This document shows, one piece after another, positions 32,159 to 41,966 of a stretch of DNA of 64,000 nt (the stretch's first letter is position 1; every line of letters starts with the position of its first letter). A model generated the notes under the pieces. It ran no database searches. It was not told the origin of the DNA and saw nothing but the letters and a program-made list of their open reading frames with translations. The DNA is from Bradyrhizobium sp. sBnM-33 (lineage in GTDB: Bacteria; Pseudomonadota; Alphaproteobacteria; Rhizobiales; Xanthobacteraceae). Both the position numbers and the translations under genes were made by a program. The stretch lies in assembly GCF_032917945.1 (NCBI RefSeq), contig NZ_CP136624.1, positions 1-64,000 on the forward strand, read 5' to 3'.

Positions 32159-32246
32159 CGTCATGGCCGGGCTTGTCCCGGCCATCCACGTCTTGTCTTG
32201 TGATAAGCAAAAGACGTGGATGCCCGCGACAAGCCCGGGCATGACG
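32159..32246 (+). repeat. Palindromic intergenic repeat, CGTCATGGCCGGGCTTG family, copy 1
   Basis: Left arm cgtcatggccgggcttgtcc..ccacgtctt and right arm aagacgtggatgcccgcgac..gggcatgacg form a long hairpin between the nfu and tsaB genes, where it would lie inside a shared transcript. A second copy is at 53672-53787. Confidence 0.85.
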
Positions 32247-32258
32247 AGAATATAGTCC

Positions 32259-32957
32259 ATGCTGATCCTCGCCATCGATACCGCGCTCGATGCCTGCGCC
32301 GCGGCCGTGCTCGACACCAGCGCGGGCGGTGTGATTGCCCGGGAATCGCAGGCGATGAAGCGCGGTCATGCCGAGGCCCTGATGCCGCTGATTGCGCGCG
32401 TCATGAAGGCGTCCGGCGTTGCCTTTGCCGCGCTCGACCGCGTTGCTGCGACGACCGGCCCCGGCAGCTTTACCGGATTGCGCGTCGGCCTATCCGCCGC
32501 CCGCGGTATTGCGCTCGCCGCCGACAAGCCTGTGGTGGGCGTGACGACACTGACCGTGTTTGCCGCCCCCATCGTCAGCGAGAGCAGCGAACATCCCGTC
32601 ATCGCCGCGATTGATGCGCGGCATGATCACGTCTATTTCCAGGTGCTGGGCGGCGACGGCAGTTCGTTGATCAAGCCGAAGGTGGCGCCGATCGCGGAAG
32701 CGCTCGACGCGGCGCGTTTCGGCGCGCCGCATCTGGTCGGCAATGCGGCGAAAATGATGGCCGAGCGCTGGCCGGCCGATGCGCCGCCGCCGTTCAAAAT
32801 CGATCAGCAGGCCGCACCCGACATCGCCTGGGTGGCGTGGCTGGGCGCCGCGGTCAGTCCCGAGAGCTCACCGGCACGGCCCTATTATCTGCGCGCCCCC
32901 GACGCCAAGCCGCCGAAGAGTCCGTTATCCGACACACCGCAGCCGCCGGCATCATGA
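32259..32957 (+). CDS. tsaB: tRNA threonylcarbamoyladenosine biosynthesis protein TsaB
   Basis: TsaB partners with TsaD and TsaE to make t6A37 on ANN-decoding tRNAs. The 232-residue protein has MLILAIDTALDACAAAV (ASKHA phosphate-1 loop) and ATTGPGSFTGLRVGLSAARG, both diagnostic. Its stop overlaps the rimI start (ATGATGA), a common coupling. tsaD is not in this window. Confidence 0.95.
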   Translation: MLILAIDTALDACAAAVLDTSAGGVIARESQAMKRGHAEALMPLIARVMKASGVAFAALDRVAATTGPGSFTGLRVGLSAARGIALAADKPVVGVTTLTVFAAPIVSESSEHPVIAAIDARHDHVYFQVLGGDGSSLIKPKVAPIAEALDAARFGAPHLVGNAAKMMAERWPADAPPPFKIDQQAAPDIAWVAWLGAAVSPESSPARPYYLRAPDAKPPKSPLSDTPQPPAS

Positions 32958-33439
32958 TGACATGGCTCTCCGAATGGTGGGGCGGCGGCACTTCGGTGAT
33001 CGAACCGGCCACTCCGCGCGATGCGTCACGTTTGGCGCAACTGCACGGCGCATCGTTTCATCGCGGCTGGGGCGAAGGCGAATTCGAGGTGATGCTGAGC
33101 GAGCGCAACACGCTCGTTCACCGTCTCAGGCTCGGGCGCAAGATCATCGGCTTTGCGGTGTCGCGCATGGCGGCCGATGAAGCGGAGCTATTGTCGATCG
33201 CCATCGACGCGACGCAGCGCGGCCGCGGCCTGTCGCGCAACCTGTTGCTGACGCATCTCGGCCATCTCGCCGGCCGCGGCGTGCGCAAGGTGTTCCTCGA
33301 GGTTGAAGAAAATAATCAGCCGGCGCGGCGGCTATACGAATGGGCCGGCTTCGAGGTCGTTGGCCGCCGGGAACGCTACTATCAGCAGCCCGGCGGGGAG
33401 CAATTGAATGCGCTTCTGATGCGACGTGACTTGTCGTAA
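32954..33439 (+). CDS. rimI: Ribosomal protein S18 alanine N-acetyltransferase RimI
   Basis: A 161-residue GNAT enzyme that acetylates the N-terminus of S18 in enterobacteria. Motif A reads IAIDATQRGRGLSRNLL (acetyl-CoA pyrophosphate loop RGRG), followed by FLEVEENNQPARRLYEWAGF, which is characteristic of RimI. It begins with two ATG codons (32954, 32957) overlapping the tsaB stop. The tsaB-rimI pair is conserved. Target specificity in this organism is inferred from family and context. Confidence 0.9.
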   Translation: MMTWLSEWWGGGTSVIEPATPRDASRLAQLHGASFHRGWGEGEFEVMLSERNTLVHRLRLGRKIIGFAVSRMAADEAELLSIAIDATQRGRGLSRNLLLTHLGHLAGRGVRKVFLEVEENNQPARRLYEWAGFEVVGRRERYYQQPGGEQLNALLMRRDLS

Positions 33440-33491
33440 TATGCGCAGGGTGGCACAACAGCCCCGACGTTTTCTTCAAGGCCCCAAGGTC

Positions 33492-33941
33492 ATGCCCGTA
33501 CTGAAATCCCCGTCTGCGCAAAAAAATACCGGCATCGAGGCTCGCTGCGCCGCCACCGGCATGCGCATGACCGAGCAGCGCCGGGTGATTGCGCGCGTGC
33601 TGGCGGAATCGGCCGATCATCCGGATGTCGAGGAGCTTTACCGGCGCTGTGTCGCAGTCGACGACAAGATCTCGATCTCGACGGTATATCGCACCGTCAA
33701 GCTGTTCGAGGATGCCGGCATCATCGAGCGGCACGATTTCCGCGAGGGCCGCGCGCGCTACGAGCAGATGCCCGACAGTCACCACGACCATCTGATCAAT
33801 CTGCGCGACGGCAAGGTGATCGAGTTCACCTCCGAGGAGATCGAGAAATTGCAGGCCGAGATCGCCCGCAAGCTCGGCTACAAACTGGTCGATCACCGGC
33901 TGGAGCTTTATTGCGTGCCGCTCGATGACGACAAATCCTGA
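33492..33941 (+). CDS. fur: Fur family transcriptional regulator
   Basis: A 149-residue metal-responsive repressor. The winged helix includes MRMTEQRRVIARVLAESADH and SISTVYRTVKLFEDAGI; the metal site includes DSHHDHLINLRDGKVIEF. There are no CxxC zinc-site pairs, which is usual for alphaproteobacterial Fur/Mur. In Rhizobiaceae the orthologue responds mainly to manganese and is called Mur; in Bradyrhizobium it is called Fur, with Irr taking much of the iron control. Start taken at ATG 33492; a 22-residue longer frame from 33426 is less likely. Confidence 0.92.
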   Translation: MPVLKSPSAQKNTGIEARCAATGMRMTEQRRVIARVLAESADHPDVEELYRRCVAVDDKISISTVYRTVKLFEDAGIIERHDFREGRARYEQMPDSHHDHLINLRDGKVIEFTSEEIEKLQAEIARKLGYKLVDHRLELYCVPLDDDKS

Positions 33942-33953
33942 TCGCGTGCCAAC

Positions 33954-34652
33954 TTGAACCCGAACTTCGATCTGGTCATCTTCGACTGCGACGGCGTGCT
34001 GGTCGACAGCGAGGTCATTTCATGCCGCGCGCATGCGGAAACACTGACGCGCCACGGCTATCCGATCACGGCAGAACAGGTGCTCGAACGGTTTCTCGGC
34101 GTGTCGGACCGCGAGGCGCGCCAAACCATCGAACGCGAGATCGACCGAAGACTGCCCGATGATTTCGAACAACAGGTGAAGGCAGCGACGCTGAGATTCT
34201 ACGCGGGCGATTTGCAGGCGATCGCGCATGTTGGCGAGGCGATTGGCGCGATCGGCCTGCCCAAATGCGTGGCTTCGAGCGGAACGCCGGAAAAGATCCG
34301 CCACGGCCTCACCTGCGCCGGCCTTTATGACCAGCTCGCTCCGCATATTTTCTCCGCTACGCAGGTCAGCCGCGGCAAGCCTGCGCCCGACCTATTTCTG
34401 TTTGCTGCCAAGCAGATGAATACGTCACCGGAACGCTGCATCGTGATCGAGGATAGCGTTCCCGGCGTCACCGGCGGCCGCGCCGCCGGGATGACGGTGC
34501 TTGGCTTTCAAGGCGGCAGCCATTGCCGCCCCCGCTATGGGGACAGGCTGCACGATGCCGGAGCCGTCGCTGTTTTCGACGATATGCGGCAATTGCCCGC
34601 GCTCATCAGGAAGATTGGGGTTGAGGCGGCACCGAACCAGACTGCGTACTGA
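33954..34652 (+). CDS. HAD family hydrolase (phosphoglycolate phosphatase-like)
   Basis: A 232-residue HAD subfamily IA phosphatase. Motif I FDCDGVLVDSE (nucleophile first Asp), motif II ASSGTPEK, motif III lysine in SRGKPAPDLF and motif IV EDSVPGVTGG are all present. It starts with TTG, 12 bases after the fur stop. Substrate is undetermined; 2-deoxyglucose-6-phosphatase or GPH-type enzymes share these motifs. A C-terminal fragment of a second copy lies at 35287-35391. Confidence 0.87.
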   Translation: MNPNFDLVIFDCDGVLVDSEVISCRAHAETLTRHGYPITAEQVLERFLGVSDREARQTIEREIDRRLPDDFEQQVKAATLRFYAGDLQAIAHVGEAIGAIGLPKCVASSGTPEKIRHGLTCAGLYDQLAPHIFSATQVSRGKPAPDLFLFAAKQMNTSPERCIVIEDSVPGVTGGRAAGMTVLGFQGGSHCRPRYGDRLHDAGAVAVFDDMRQLPALIRKIGVEAAPNQTAY

Positions 34653-34858
34653 GGATCGGTCGACGTCCGCTTTGTTTCATAAAACCAGAATCTTCACCGA
34701 CGCTTTCGGTATGTCCGCTGAAGAGATTAGCAGCACCCGTTGGATGGAGAGCATTGCAATCAGATCGTCGCCAGATTGGAAGGAACCACTGAATATCGGT
34801 GGACGTTTTCCTGTATCCTTGATCTCGAGCGAGAAACAACCTCAAGCAGGAGGTTCAG

Positions 34859-35257
34859 ATGTCTACACGCATAGTGACCGCAGCAGCATTCGCCCTTATC
34901 CTCGCCTCGCCAGCGTTTGCTGATTGTAACCAGGAACTGAAGGCGCTCGAACCGAATGTCGTTGCCGCGGGGACGGGCGCGACCACGAGCGAATCGGGAA
35001 TGCCCGCGACCAAGCACCAAGAGGAGATTCTGGCCAGTAAGCAAGAAAGCGCTGAGCCTCAGACCACCGGATCAACGGCAGCGGCCGTGGAGCCCACTTC
35101 ACCGCATCAGGAACAAGTCGTTAGCAAACGCAGCACCCAGAGCGCGGAACATGCCAACCAATTGATGGCCGATGCCCGCAAGATGTCTGCGGCTGGCGAC
35201 GAACAAGGGTGCATGAAGAAAGCGGCAGAACTCAAGGACGCCCTGGGAATCAAGTGA
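34859..35257 (+). CDS. Small secreted protein of unknown function
   Basis: A 132-residue protein with a signal peptide (MSTRIVTAAAFALILASPAFA-DC) and a low-complexity T/S/E/Q-rich middle, ending in a helical region HANQLMADARKMSAAGDEQG and CMKKAAELKDALGIK. An AGGAGG ribosome site precedes the ATG. Two cysteines (in ADC and GCMK) could form a disulfide. The 206-base gap before it holds nothing I recognise. Function unknown. Confidence 0.75.
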   Translation: MSTRIVTAAAFALILASPAFADCNQELKALEPNVVAAGTGATTSESGMPATKHQEEILASKQESAEPQTTGSTAAAVEPTSPHQEQVVSKRSTQSAEHANQLMADARKMSAAGDEQGCMKKAAELKDALGIK

Positions 35258-35286
35258 GCGTCAGTTTGCGGGTGCGCAAAACTGGC

Positions 35287-35391
35287 AATGGCCATGGCAG
35301 GCAACTGCACGACACCGGTGCCGCCGTAATCTTTGGCGATTTGCGAAGACTGCCCGATCTGATCGCGCGCGTTGGTCGAGAGGTCGGCTAG
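35287..35391 (+). pseudogene. 3' remnant of a HAD hydrolase gene
   Basis: The frame ending at 35391 reads GRQLHDTGAAVIFGDLRRLP, then DLIARVGREVG. It aligns with the C-terminus of the intact HAD gene, GDRLHDAGAVAVFDDMRQLP, then ALIRKIGVEAA, at more than half of positions. No HAD motifs I-III precede it: the small secreted-protein gene stands where the rest would be. It is a duplicate or recombination relic. Confidence 0.7.
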
Positions 35392-35410
35392 AAGCAACGC
35401 TCTCGATCAG

Positions 35411-35530
35411 CGTTCCCCGGATGCTGCGCACCAGGCCGCGCTTGCGGCGTGGTGCAGCTGATCCGGGGTCCACATGTTGCGACGATGGGTCCCGGCTCTG
35501 CGGTGCGTCGCTTCGCGCCGCACAGCGCTG
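35411..35530 (+). repeat. Palindromic intergenic repeat around GCACCAGGCCGC..GCGGCGTGGTGC
   Basis: A 12-bp stem with one mismatch (35428-35439, 35444-35455) is followed by ccggggtccacatgttgcga and gggtcccggctctgcg, sequence I recall as a common bradyrhizobial repeat. It fills much of the 386-base gap between the secreted protein gene and the glycosyltransferase gene. Confidence 0.65.
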
Positions 35531-35748
35531 CCTGCAATATCCGGCTATCGGGTAATTTCAGAATGCGCCGCTCCCCTCGCGCGAGCTGCTTCTGAGTCTA
35601 TCATCCGCGGCATCGGCGCCCAGTTAACTCGCGGCAAGGTATTCTGTCCCGGACGCGGCCGCTATCGCTCATCGTAGCGCTGGCTGCGCTTGCGCGAACC
35701 TGGCAGCTTTCGCAGAACGATTTTGGAAGACAATATTACGCCGCAAGC

Positions 35749-37530
35749 GTGCGCAGCATGCTGGATAGCTGGCACAATTTCATCTTCAACGCGTTCGACC
35801 CTGCCGGCTTTGTCTCTATCGACAAGCCGCCCGTGGCGATCTGGCTGCAAGTCGCCAGCGCCAAAATGTTTGGCTTTGGTGCGCTTTCGATTCTGCTCGC
35901 GCAAGTGATGGCGGGCTTGGCCGCGATCCTTTTCGTTTACGTTCTGGTGCAGAAATATTGGGGCAGGATGGCCGGAGCTGTGGCCGCGCTGGCGCTCGCG
36001 CTCAGCCCGGTCAATGTTGCCGTCGACCGCTCCAACAATACCGAGAGCTGTCTCATCCTGGTGCTGCTGGCCGGTGCATGGCTTGCAATACGGGCCGCCG
36101 AAACCGGCCGGCTCGCGATGCTCTGCGCCGCAATGGCTGCGATCGGCATAGGCTTCAACGTGAAGATGGGCGCGGCGCTGGTGCTGGCGCCAGTCGTGGC
36201 CCTGACGTTCAGCCTCGCCCGGCCGGCCGCGCCGATCACCTGGCATATCGGGCGACAGGCCATCGCGGGCGTCGTCCTTGTTGCCGTCTCGCTGTCTTGG
36301 GCGATCTTCTTTGATCTCGTGCCGGCCCGGGACCGGCCCTATGCGGGCAGCACCAAGCACAATTCGATGCTGGAGCTTGCCTTGGTGCATAATGGCGCGG
36401 CCCGCTTCCTCGCCACGAGTTCGGCAAACCCCTCCCCCGCCGTCTCGGGCGAGACGGCACCTGCAGGCGCGGAAGTCCGCTCGCAACCCGTTATGACGGA
36501 TGACTCGCCAACCGGTCCACTCCGCCTGTTCCGGCCGAGGGCCGCAACACAGTTCGCCTGGCTGCTTCCGCTTGCGCTCGCAGGCCTCGTTTTCGCCTGG
36601 TCGGATGCATCGGCTCCGGCCACGCCGGCGTCACGCCGCATCGCCGCCGCCGTCTGGACCGGCTGGCTCGGGATGTACTGGATCGTGCTCAGCTTTGCGG
36701 GCGGACTGATCCACACCTACTACGTAGCCGTCCTCGGTCCACCGCTCGCCGTGTTTTCCGGCATCGCGGTCGCCGGGCTTTGGTCGAGGTGGCGGACGGG
36801 CAAGTCAGGGCAGATATACCTGCCGCTGATCATCGTAGTCACGGCGGCGTGGCAAGTTTATCTCTGCATCACGCAGTCAGAGACAATCGGATCTGACTGG
36901 CTCAGCCTGACATGGCTGACATCGATCGGGATCGCCACGATTTGCGCGGCCGTTCTCTATGTATTTCCGCTGCAGAACACATTATCGAAACTCTTCGCGG
37001 TCACAGCAATTGGCGCGCTGCTCGTTCCGCCCGCATTGACCTCCGCGAGCGTGGTTCTGCGGCGCCCGAACATAGCGGCGCCGGTTGCCAACATGAGCGC
37101 GCTGCTCGCACCGCCAGAGACTGAACGTGGGGCATTGCGGACATCGCGGCTGGAAGCCTTCCGCCAGAAACTCACCGGCTACCTGATCGCCAATCGCGAG
37201 GCCGCAAACTTTCTGGTCGCGGTTCCCAACGCGAACGTCGCCGCGCCGCTCATTATCTCGACCGGCCTGCCTGTCATGGCAATGGGCGGATATCTCGGCG
37301 ACGATCCGATCCTGAAACCTTCCGACATCGAACGGCTGGCCTCGGATAGGAAACTGCGCTTCGTGATGCTTGGCGGATTTACCCTGGCGCCCGCGAAGCA
37401 GGCGGCGGCGCTCGAGCCGATCGCTCGATGGGTGCGTGCCAACGGTCGCCCCGTCGATCCAAAGTTGTGGCGCCTGTCGGGCCTTCGAGCAGCGCGCCCT
37501 ACCGCATCAATCTCGGCAACGAGTGGGTAG
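35749..37530 (+). CDS. GT39 (ArnT/PMT-like) glycosyltransferase, damaged at both ends
   Basis: An integral membrane glycosyltransferase using a polyprenyl-phosphate sugar. From GTG 35749 it encodes 593 residues with DKPPVAIWLQVASAKMFGF, a DRSNNTES loop and about ten hydrophobic spans. Coding text starts earlier: in frame from 35644 come SLIVALAALARTWQ and SQNDFGRQYYAAS (the conserved periplasmic Asp site), but with only a CTG as possible start. At the 3' end the usual tail (APYRINLGNEWVEVPPPELF, then DLWGAAN) is in the next frame, ending at 37577; one missing C near 37482 explains this. Likely a decaying gene or sequence error. Confidence 0.75.
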   Translation: MRSMLDSWHNFIFNAFDPAGFVSIDKPPVAIWLQVASAKMFGFGALSILLAQVMAGLAAILFVYVLVQKYWGRMAGAVAALALALSPVNVAVDRSNNTESCLILVLLAGAWLAIRAAETGRLAMLCAAMAAIGIGFNVKMGAALVLAPVVALTFSLARPAAPITWHIGRQAIAGVVLVAVSLSWAIFFDLVPARDRPYAGSTKHNSMLELALVHNGAARFLATSSANPSPAVSGETAPAGAEVRSQPVMTDDSPTGPLRLFRPRAATQFAWLLPLALAGLVFAWSDASAPATPASRRIAAAVWTGWLGMYWIVLSFAGGLIHTYYVAVLGPPLAVFSGIAVAGLWSRWRTGKSGQIYLPLIIVVTAAWQVYLCITQSETIGSDWLSLTWLTSIGIATICAAVLYVFPLQNTLSKLFAVTAIGALLVPPALTSASVVLRRPNIAAPVANMSALLAPPETERGALRTSRLEAFRQKLTGYLIANREAANFLVAVPNANVAAPLIISTGLPVMAMGGYLGDDPILKPSDIERLASDRKLRFVMLGGFTLAPAKQAAALEPIARWVRANGRPVDPKLWRLSGLRAARPTASISATSG

Positions 37531-37602
37531 AGGTTCCGCCGCCCGAACTGTTCGATCTCTGGGGTGCTGCGAACTGAGCCTACCCCATCATGTGTCAGCC
37601 TC

Positions 37603-37676
37603 GAAACCCGGAATCTCGAGATTCTCAGATGCGCAACTGCGCATCATAGTTTGCTTACGCGCCCCAGAATGACGGG
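37603..37676 (+). repeat. Palindromic repeat with GATGCGCAACTGCGCATC core
   Basis: A perfect 8-bp palindromic stem GATGCGCA/TGCGCATC lies between gaatctcgagattctc and cgccccagaatgacgg. Related elements are found at 44253-44343 and 46232-46326, all sharing the ctcgagattc and GCGCAATTGCGC-type parts. Confidence 0.75.
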
Positions 37677-37762
37677 GCCAAACACTGGCTTTTTGGCCAT
37701 TTAGGCTATATCTGAGCCCCAGCCGCCGCCAGGGCGCCATTTCCACCAGCACTCAAGGTTCC

Positions 37763-39199
<1,437 letters not shown>

Positions 39200-39203
39200 A
39201 CCC

Positions 39204-40259
39204 TTGCCAAAAAGCGCATCGGATTCTTCTTCGCTCGCTCCCAGCCGCAAATTTGACCGCGACATGCAACTTCCGCCCGAGACCCAGGTCGTCATCGATT
39301 TCGACGACAACCGCGCCGCTTCCGCCCTCGTCGGCCCTTACGGCCAGAACCTGGCGCTGATCGAACGGCGGCTCAGCGTTGTGGTCGATTCCCGCGGCAA
39401 CCACATCACCATCGCCGGCTCGCGTGACGGCTGCGACGCCGCGCGGCGCGTGCTGGAGACGCTCTATGCACAGGCCGTGCAAGGCCACGACCTCTCGCAG
39501 GGCGAGGTCGAAGGCGCGATCCGCGCCGTCCTTGCGCAGGGCTCTCTGTTCGAATTCGACGCCAAGACCGCAAAACCCTCGTTCGAGACTATCAATCTGC
39601 GCAAGCGTCCGGTGCGCGCCCGCACCGCGGCGCAGGATTCCTACATCCGCGCGCTGAAACGCCACGAGCTGGTGTTCGGCGTCGGCCCGGCCGGCACCGG
39701 CAAGACCTGGCTTGCGGTGGCGCATGCCGCGCAATTGTTCGAACGCAAGGAAGTCGATCGCATCATCCTGTCGCGGCCCGCGGTCGAGGCCGGCGAGCGG
39801 CTCGGCTTCCTGCCGGGCGACTTGCGCGAAAAGGTCGATCCTTACTTGAGGCCGATCTACGACGCGCTGTACGACCTGATGGACGCGCGAGTGGTGGAAC
39901 GTGCATTGCAGGGCGGAGAAATCGAGATCGCGCCGCTGGCCTTCATGCGCGGCCGCACTCTGACCAATGCCGTGATCATCCTCGACGAAGCGCAGAACAC
40001 CACGTCGATGCAGATGAAGATGTTCTTGACCCGGCTCGGCGAGAACAGCCGCATGATCGTCACCGGCGATCCGTCGCAGGTCGACCTGCCGCACGGACAG
40101 GCTTCGGGACTTGCCGAAGCCTGCAAGCTGCTCGACAACGTCGACGGCATTGCGCAGGTGAAATTCACCGCGGAAGACGTTATCCGCCATGAGCTGGTGG
40201 CGCGGATCGTCGCCGCCTATGAGGGATTGCCGCAGAAACCGGCAACCGGAAAATCTTGA
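39204..40259 (+). CDS. PhoH family protein (PhoH-like ATPase)
   Basis: A 351-residue RNA-associated ATPase of the PhoH/YbeZ type. Walker A is GPAGTGKTW (161-169) and Walker B is [11 protein letters not shown]; an N-terminal KH-like segment precedes them. The start is TTG 39204, with GGAG nine bases upstream and four bases after the miaB stop. YbeZ works with YbeY in rRNA handling, which fits the overlap with ybeY. Confidence 0.94.
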   Translation: MPKSASDSSSLAPSRKFDRDMQLPPETQVVIDFDDNRAASALVGPYGQNLALIERRLSVVVDSRGNHITIAGSRDGCDAARRVLETLYAQAVQGHDLSQGEVEGAIRAVLAQGSLFEFDAKTAKPSFETINLRKRPVRARTAAQDSYIRALKRHELVFGVGPAGTGKTWLAVAHAAQLFERKEVDRIILSRPAVEAGERLGFLPGDLREKVDPYLRPIYDALYDLMDARVVERALQGGEIEIAPLAFMRGRTLTNAVIILDEAQNTTSMQMKMFLTRLGENSRMIVTGDPSQVDLPHGQASGLAEACKLLDNVDGIAQVKFTAEDVIRHELVARIVAAYEGLPQKPATGKS

Positions 40260-40843
40260 CCGCAAACTCTTCGCGCCCGGACCTGCCGCCGGCAGGCCGG
40301 GGCCGCAACCCCAACATTGCAATGCAAACCGCTGGAACGCTTGTGTCCGTCCTTCCCCTCACCGAAGTTCTCGTCGTCGCCGCTTGCTGGCAGACCGAGC
40401 CGGAGGCCGAGGCGGTGATCCATCGCGCCATCAATGCGGCGGCCGAAATCGCCGATGCCGACGTCGGCGACACGGAACTTGCGGTCATGCTGACCGACGA
40501 TGCCGGAATCCGCACGCTGAACAGCAACTGGCGCGGCATCGACAAGGCCACCAACGTGCTGTCGTTTCCGGCGCTGCAGCCGGCCGCGGGCGCGCCTGCG
40601 GACGCGCCGCGTATGCTCGGCGATATCGCCATCGCCTATGAGACCGCCCGGAAAGAGGCCGATGAGGAAGAAAAACCGTTCGATCATCATCTCAGCCATC
40701 TTGCGGTCCACGGGTTCCTGCATTTGATCGGGTACGACCACGAGAATGACGACGATGCCGAAGCCATGGAAGGTCTCGAACGGGAGATTCTCGCGCAGCT
40801 CGGCATTCCCGATCCGTATGCGGACCGGGAGCGGACGGACTGA
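40256..40843 (+). CDS. ybeY: Endoribonuclease YbeY (rRNA maturation factor)
   Basis: YbeY is a zinc endoribonuclease for 16S 3'-end processing and ribosome quality control. The metal motif HGFLHLIGYDHEND matches H-x3-H-x5-H exactly. TTG 40256 overlaps the phoH stop and has GGAA upstream; ATG 40322 (MQTAGTLVSVLP) would give 173 residues and is the other likely start, since the first 22 residues are poorly conserved in type. Confidence 0.94.
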   Translation: MTANSSRPDLPPAGRGRNPNIAMQTAGTLVSVLPLTEVLVVAACWQTEPEAEAVIHRAINAAAEIADADVGDTELAVMLTDDAGIRTLNSNWRGIDKATNVLSFPALQPAAGAPADAPRMLGDIAIAYETARKEADEEEKPFDHHLSHLAVHGFLHLIGYDHENDDDAEAMEGLEREILAQLGIPDPYADRERTD

Positions 40844-40844
40844 A

Positions 40845-41966
40845 ATGCCGGACTCCGACCCGATACAGGACAACCCGCGCGACACGCGCAACTTGCCCGT
40901 GGTGGTACAGGAAGGCGAGGTGCTGCGTCCGGCCGCCGCTGACAATTGGCTGATGCGGGCGATCCGCACCCTGTTCGGCTGGAGGGCTGGATCGGTGCGC
41001 GCCGATCTTCAGGTCGTGCTCGATGCTTCCACGCCCGATGATGTCGGCTTTTCCGCTATCGAGCGCACCATGCTGCGCAACATCCTCGGTCTCAACGAGC
41101 GGCGGATCGCCGACGTGATGGTGCATCGCGCCGACATCGTCGCGGTCAAGCGAGATATTCCGCTCGGCGAACTGATGAGCCTGTTCGAGAGCGCGGCGCA
41201 TTCGCGGCTCGTGGTCTACAACGAAACCCTCGACGACCCCGAAGGCATCGTTCACATCCGTGACCTGCTGGCGTTCATGACCGCGAAGGCGCGCGTCGGC
41301 GATACCACCAGGCCCAAGCGCAAGAAGCCGTTCCCGGCGGGGCTCGACCTGCGCGCGGTCGACCTCGCAATGCCGCTGGCGGAGGCCAACATCATCCGCA
41401 AGCTCCTGTACGTGCCGCCGTCGATGCGGGCGATCGATTTGCTGGCGCAGATGCAGGCCTCGCGCATCCACCTGGCGCTGGTGGTGGACGAATATGGCGG
41501 CACCGACGGGCTGGTCTCGATCGAGGACATCGTCGAGCAGATCGTCGGCGAAATCGACGACGAGCACGACAGCGACGAGCCGCCGTCGATCGTCCGTCAG
41601 GGAGATAACGCCTTCATCGCGGATGCCCGCGCCAGCCTCGAGGATGCGCGCAAGATGATCGGCGAGGAATTCGTGACCGGCGAGGCGAGCGAGGAAGTCG
41701 CCACCCTCGGCGGCTATCTGGTGTCCCAGGTCGGCCGGCTGCCGGTGCGCGGCGAGGTCATTGCCGGTCCGGGCAATTTCGAGATCGAGGTGCTCGATGC
41801 CGATCCGCGGCGGGTCAAGCGGCTGCGGATCGGGATTCGGAAAGAACGCCCCGCGGCGCGCGCGACGCGCGAGCGAAGCCGCCGCGAGGCCACGCCCGAC
41901 ACCAGTGCGCCGCCGACTAACGACAATACGCCGCCGGCCTCCGGCGATGGAGCCGGCTCGCAGTGA
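40845..41966 (+). CDS. CorC/HlyC-type CBS-domain protein
   Basis: A 373-residue cytosolic protein: a CBS pair (about 70-215: RIADVMVHRADIVAVKRDI, IHLALVVDEYGGTDGLVS) and a CorC_HlyC transporter-associated domain (EVATLGGYLVSQVGRLPV). There is no membrane DUF21 domain. In E. coli, the homologous CorC/YbeX sits in the same ybeZ-ybeY-ybeX-lnt order and affects magnesium efflux and ribosome handling. The tail is an Arg-rich, Thr/Pro-rich low-complexity segment. Confidence 0.9.
   Translation: MPDSDPIQDNPRDTRNLPVVVQEGEVLRPAAADNWLMRAIRTLFGWRAGSVRADLQVVLDASTPDDVGFSAIERTMLRNILGLNERRIADVMVHRADIVAVKRDIPLGELMSLFESAAHSRLVVYNETLDDPEGIVHIRDLLAFMTAKARVGDTTRPKRKKPFPAGLDLRAVDLAMPLAEANIIRKLLYVPPSMRAIDLLAQMQASRIHLALVVDEYGGTDGLVSIEDIVEQIVGEIDDEHDSDEPPSIVRQGDNAFIADARASLEDARKMIGEEFVTGEASEEVATLGGYLVSQVGRLPVRGEVIAGPGNFEIEVLDADPRRVKRLRIGIRKERPAARATRERSRREATPDTSAPPTNDNTPPASGDGAGSQ

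Noticed and set aside
40845..41966. CorC-type protein seen as truncated for lack of the DUF21 membrane domain
   Set aside because: The short cytosolic CBS-CorC form is normal in the ybeY-lnt neighbourhood.
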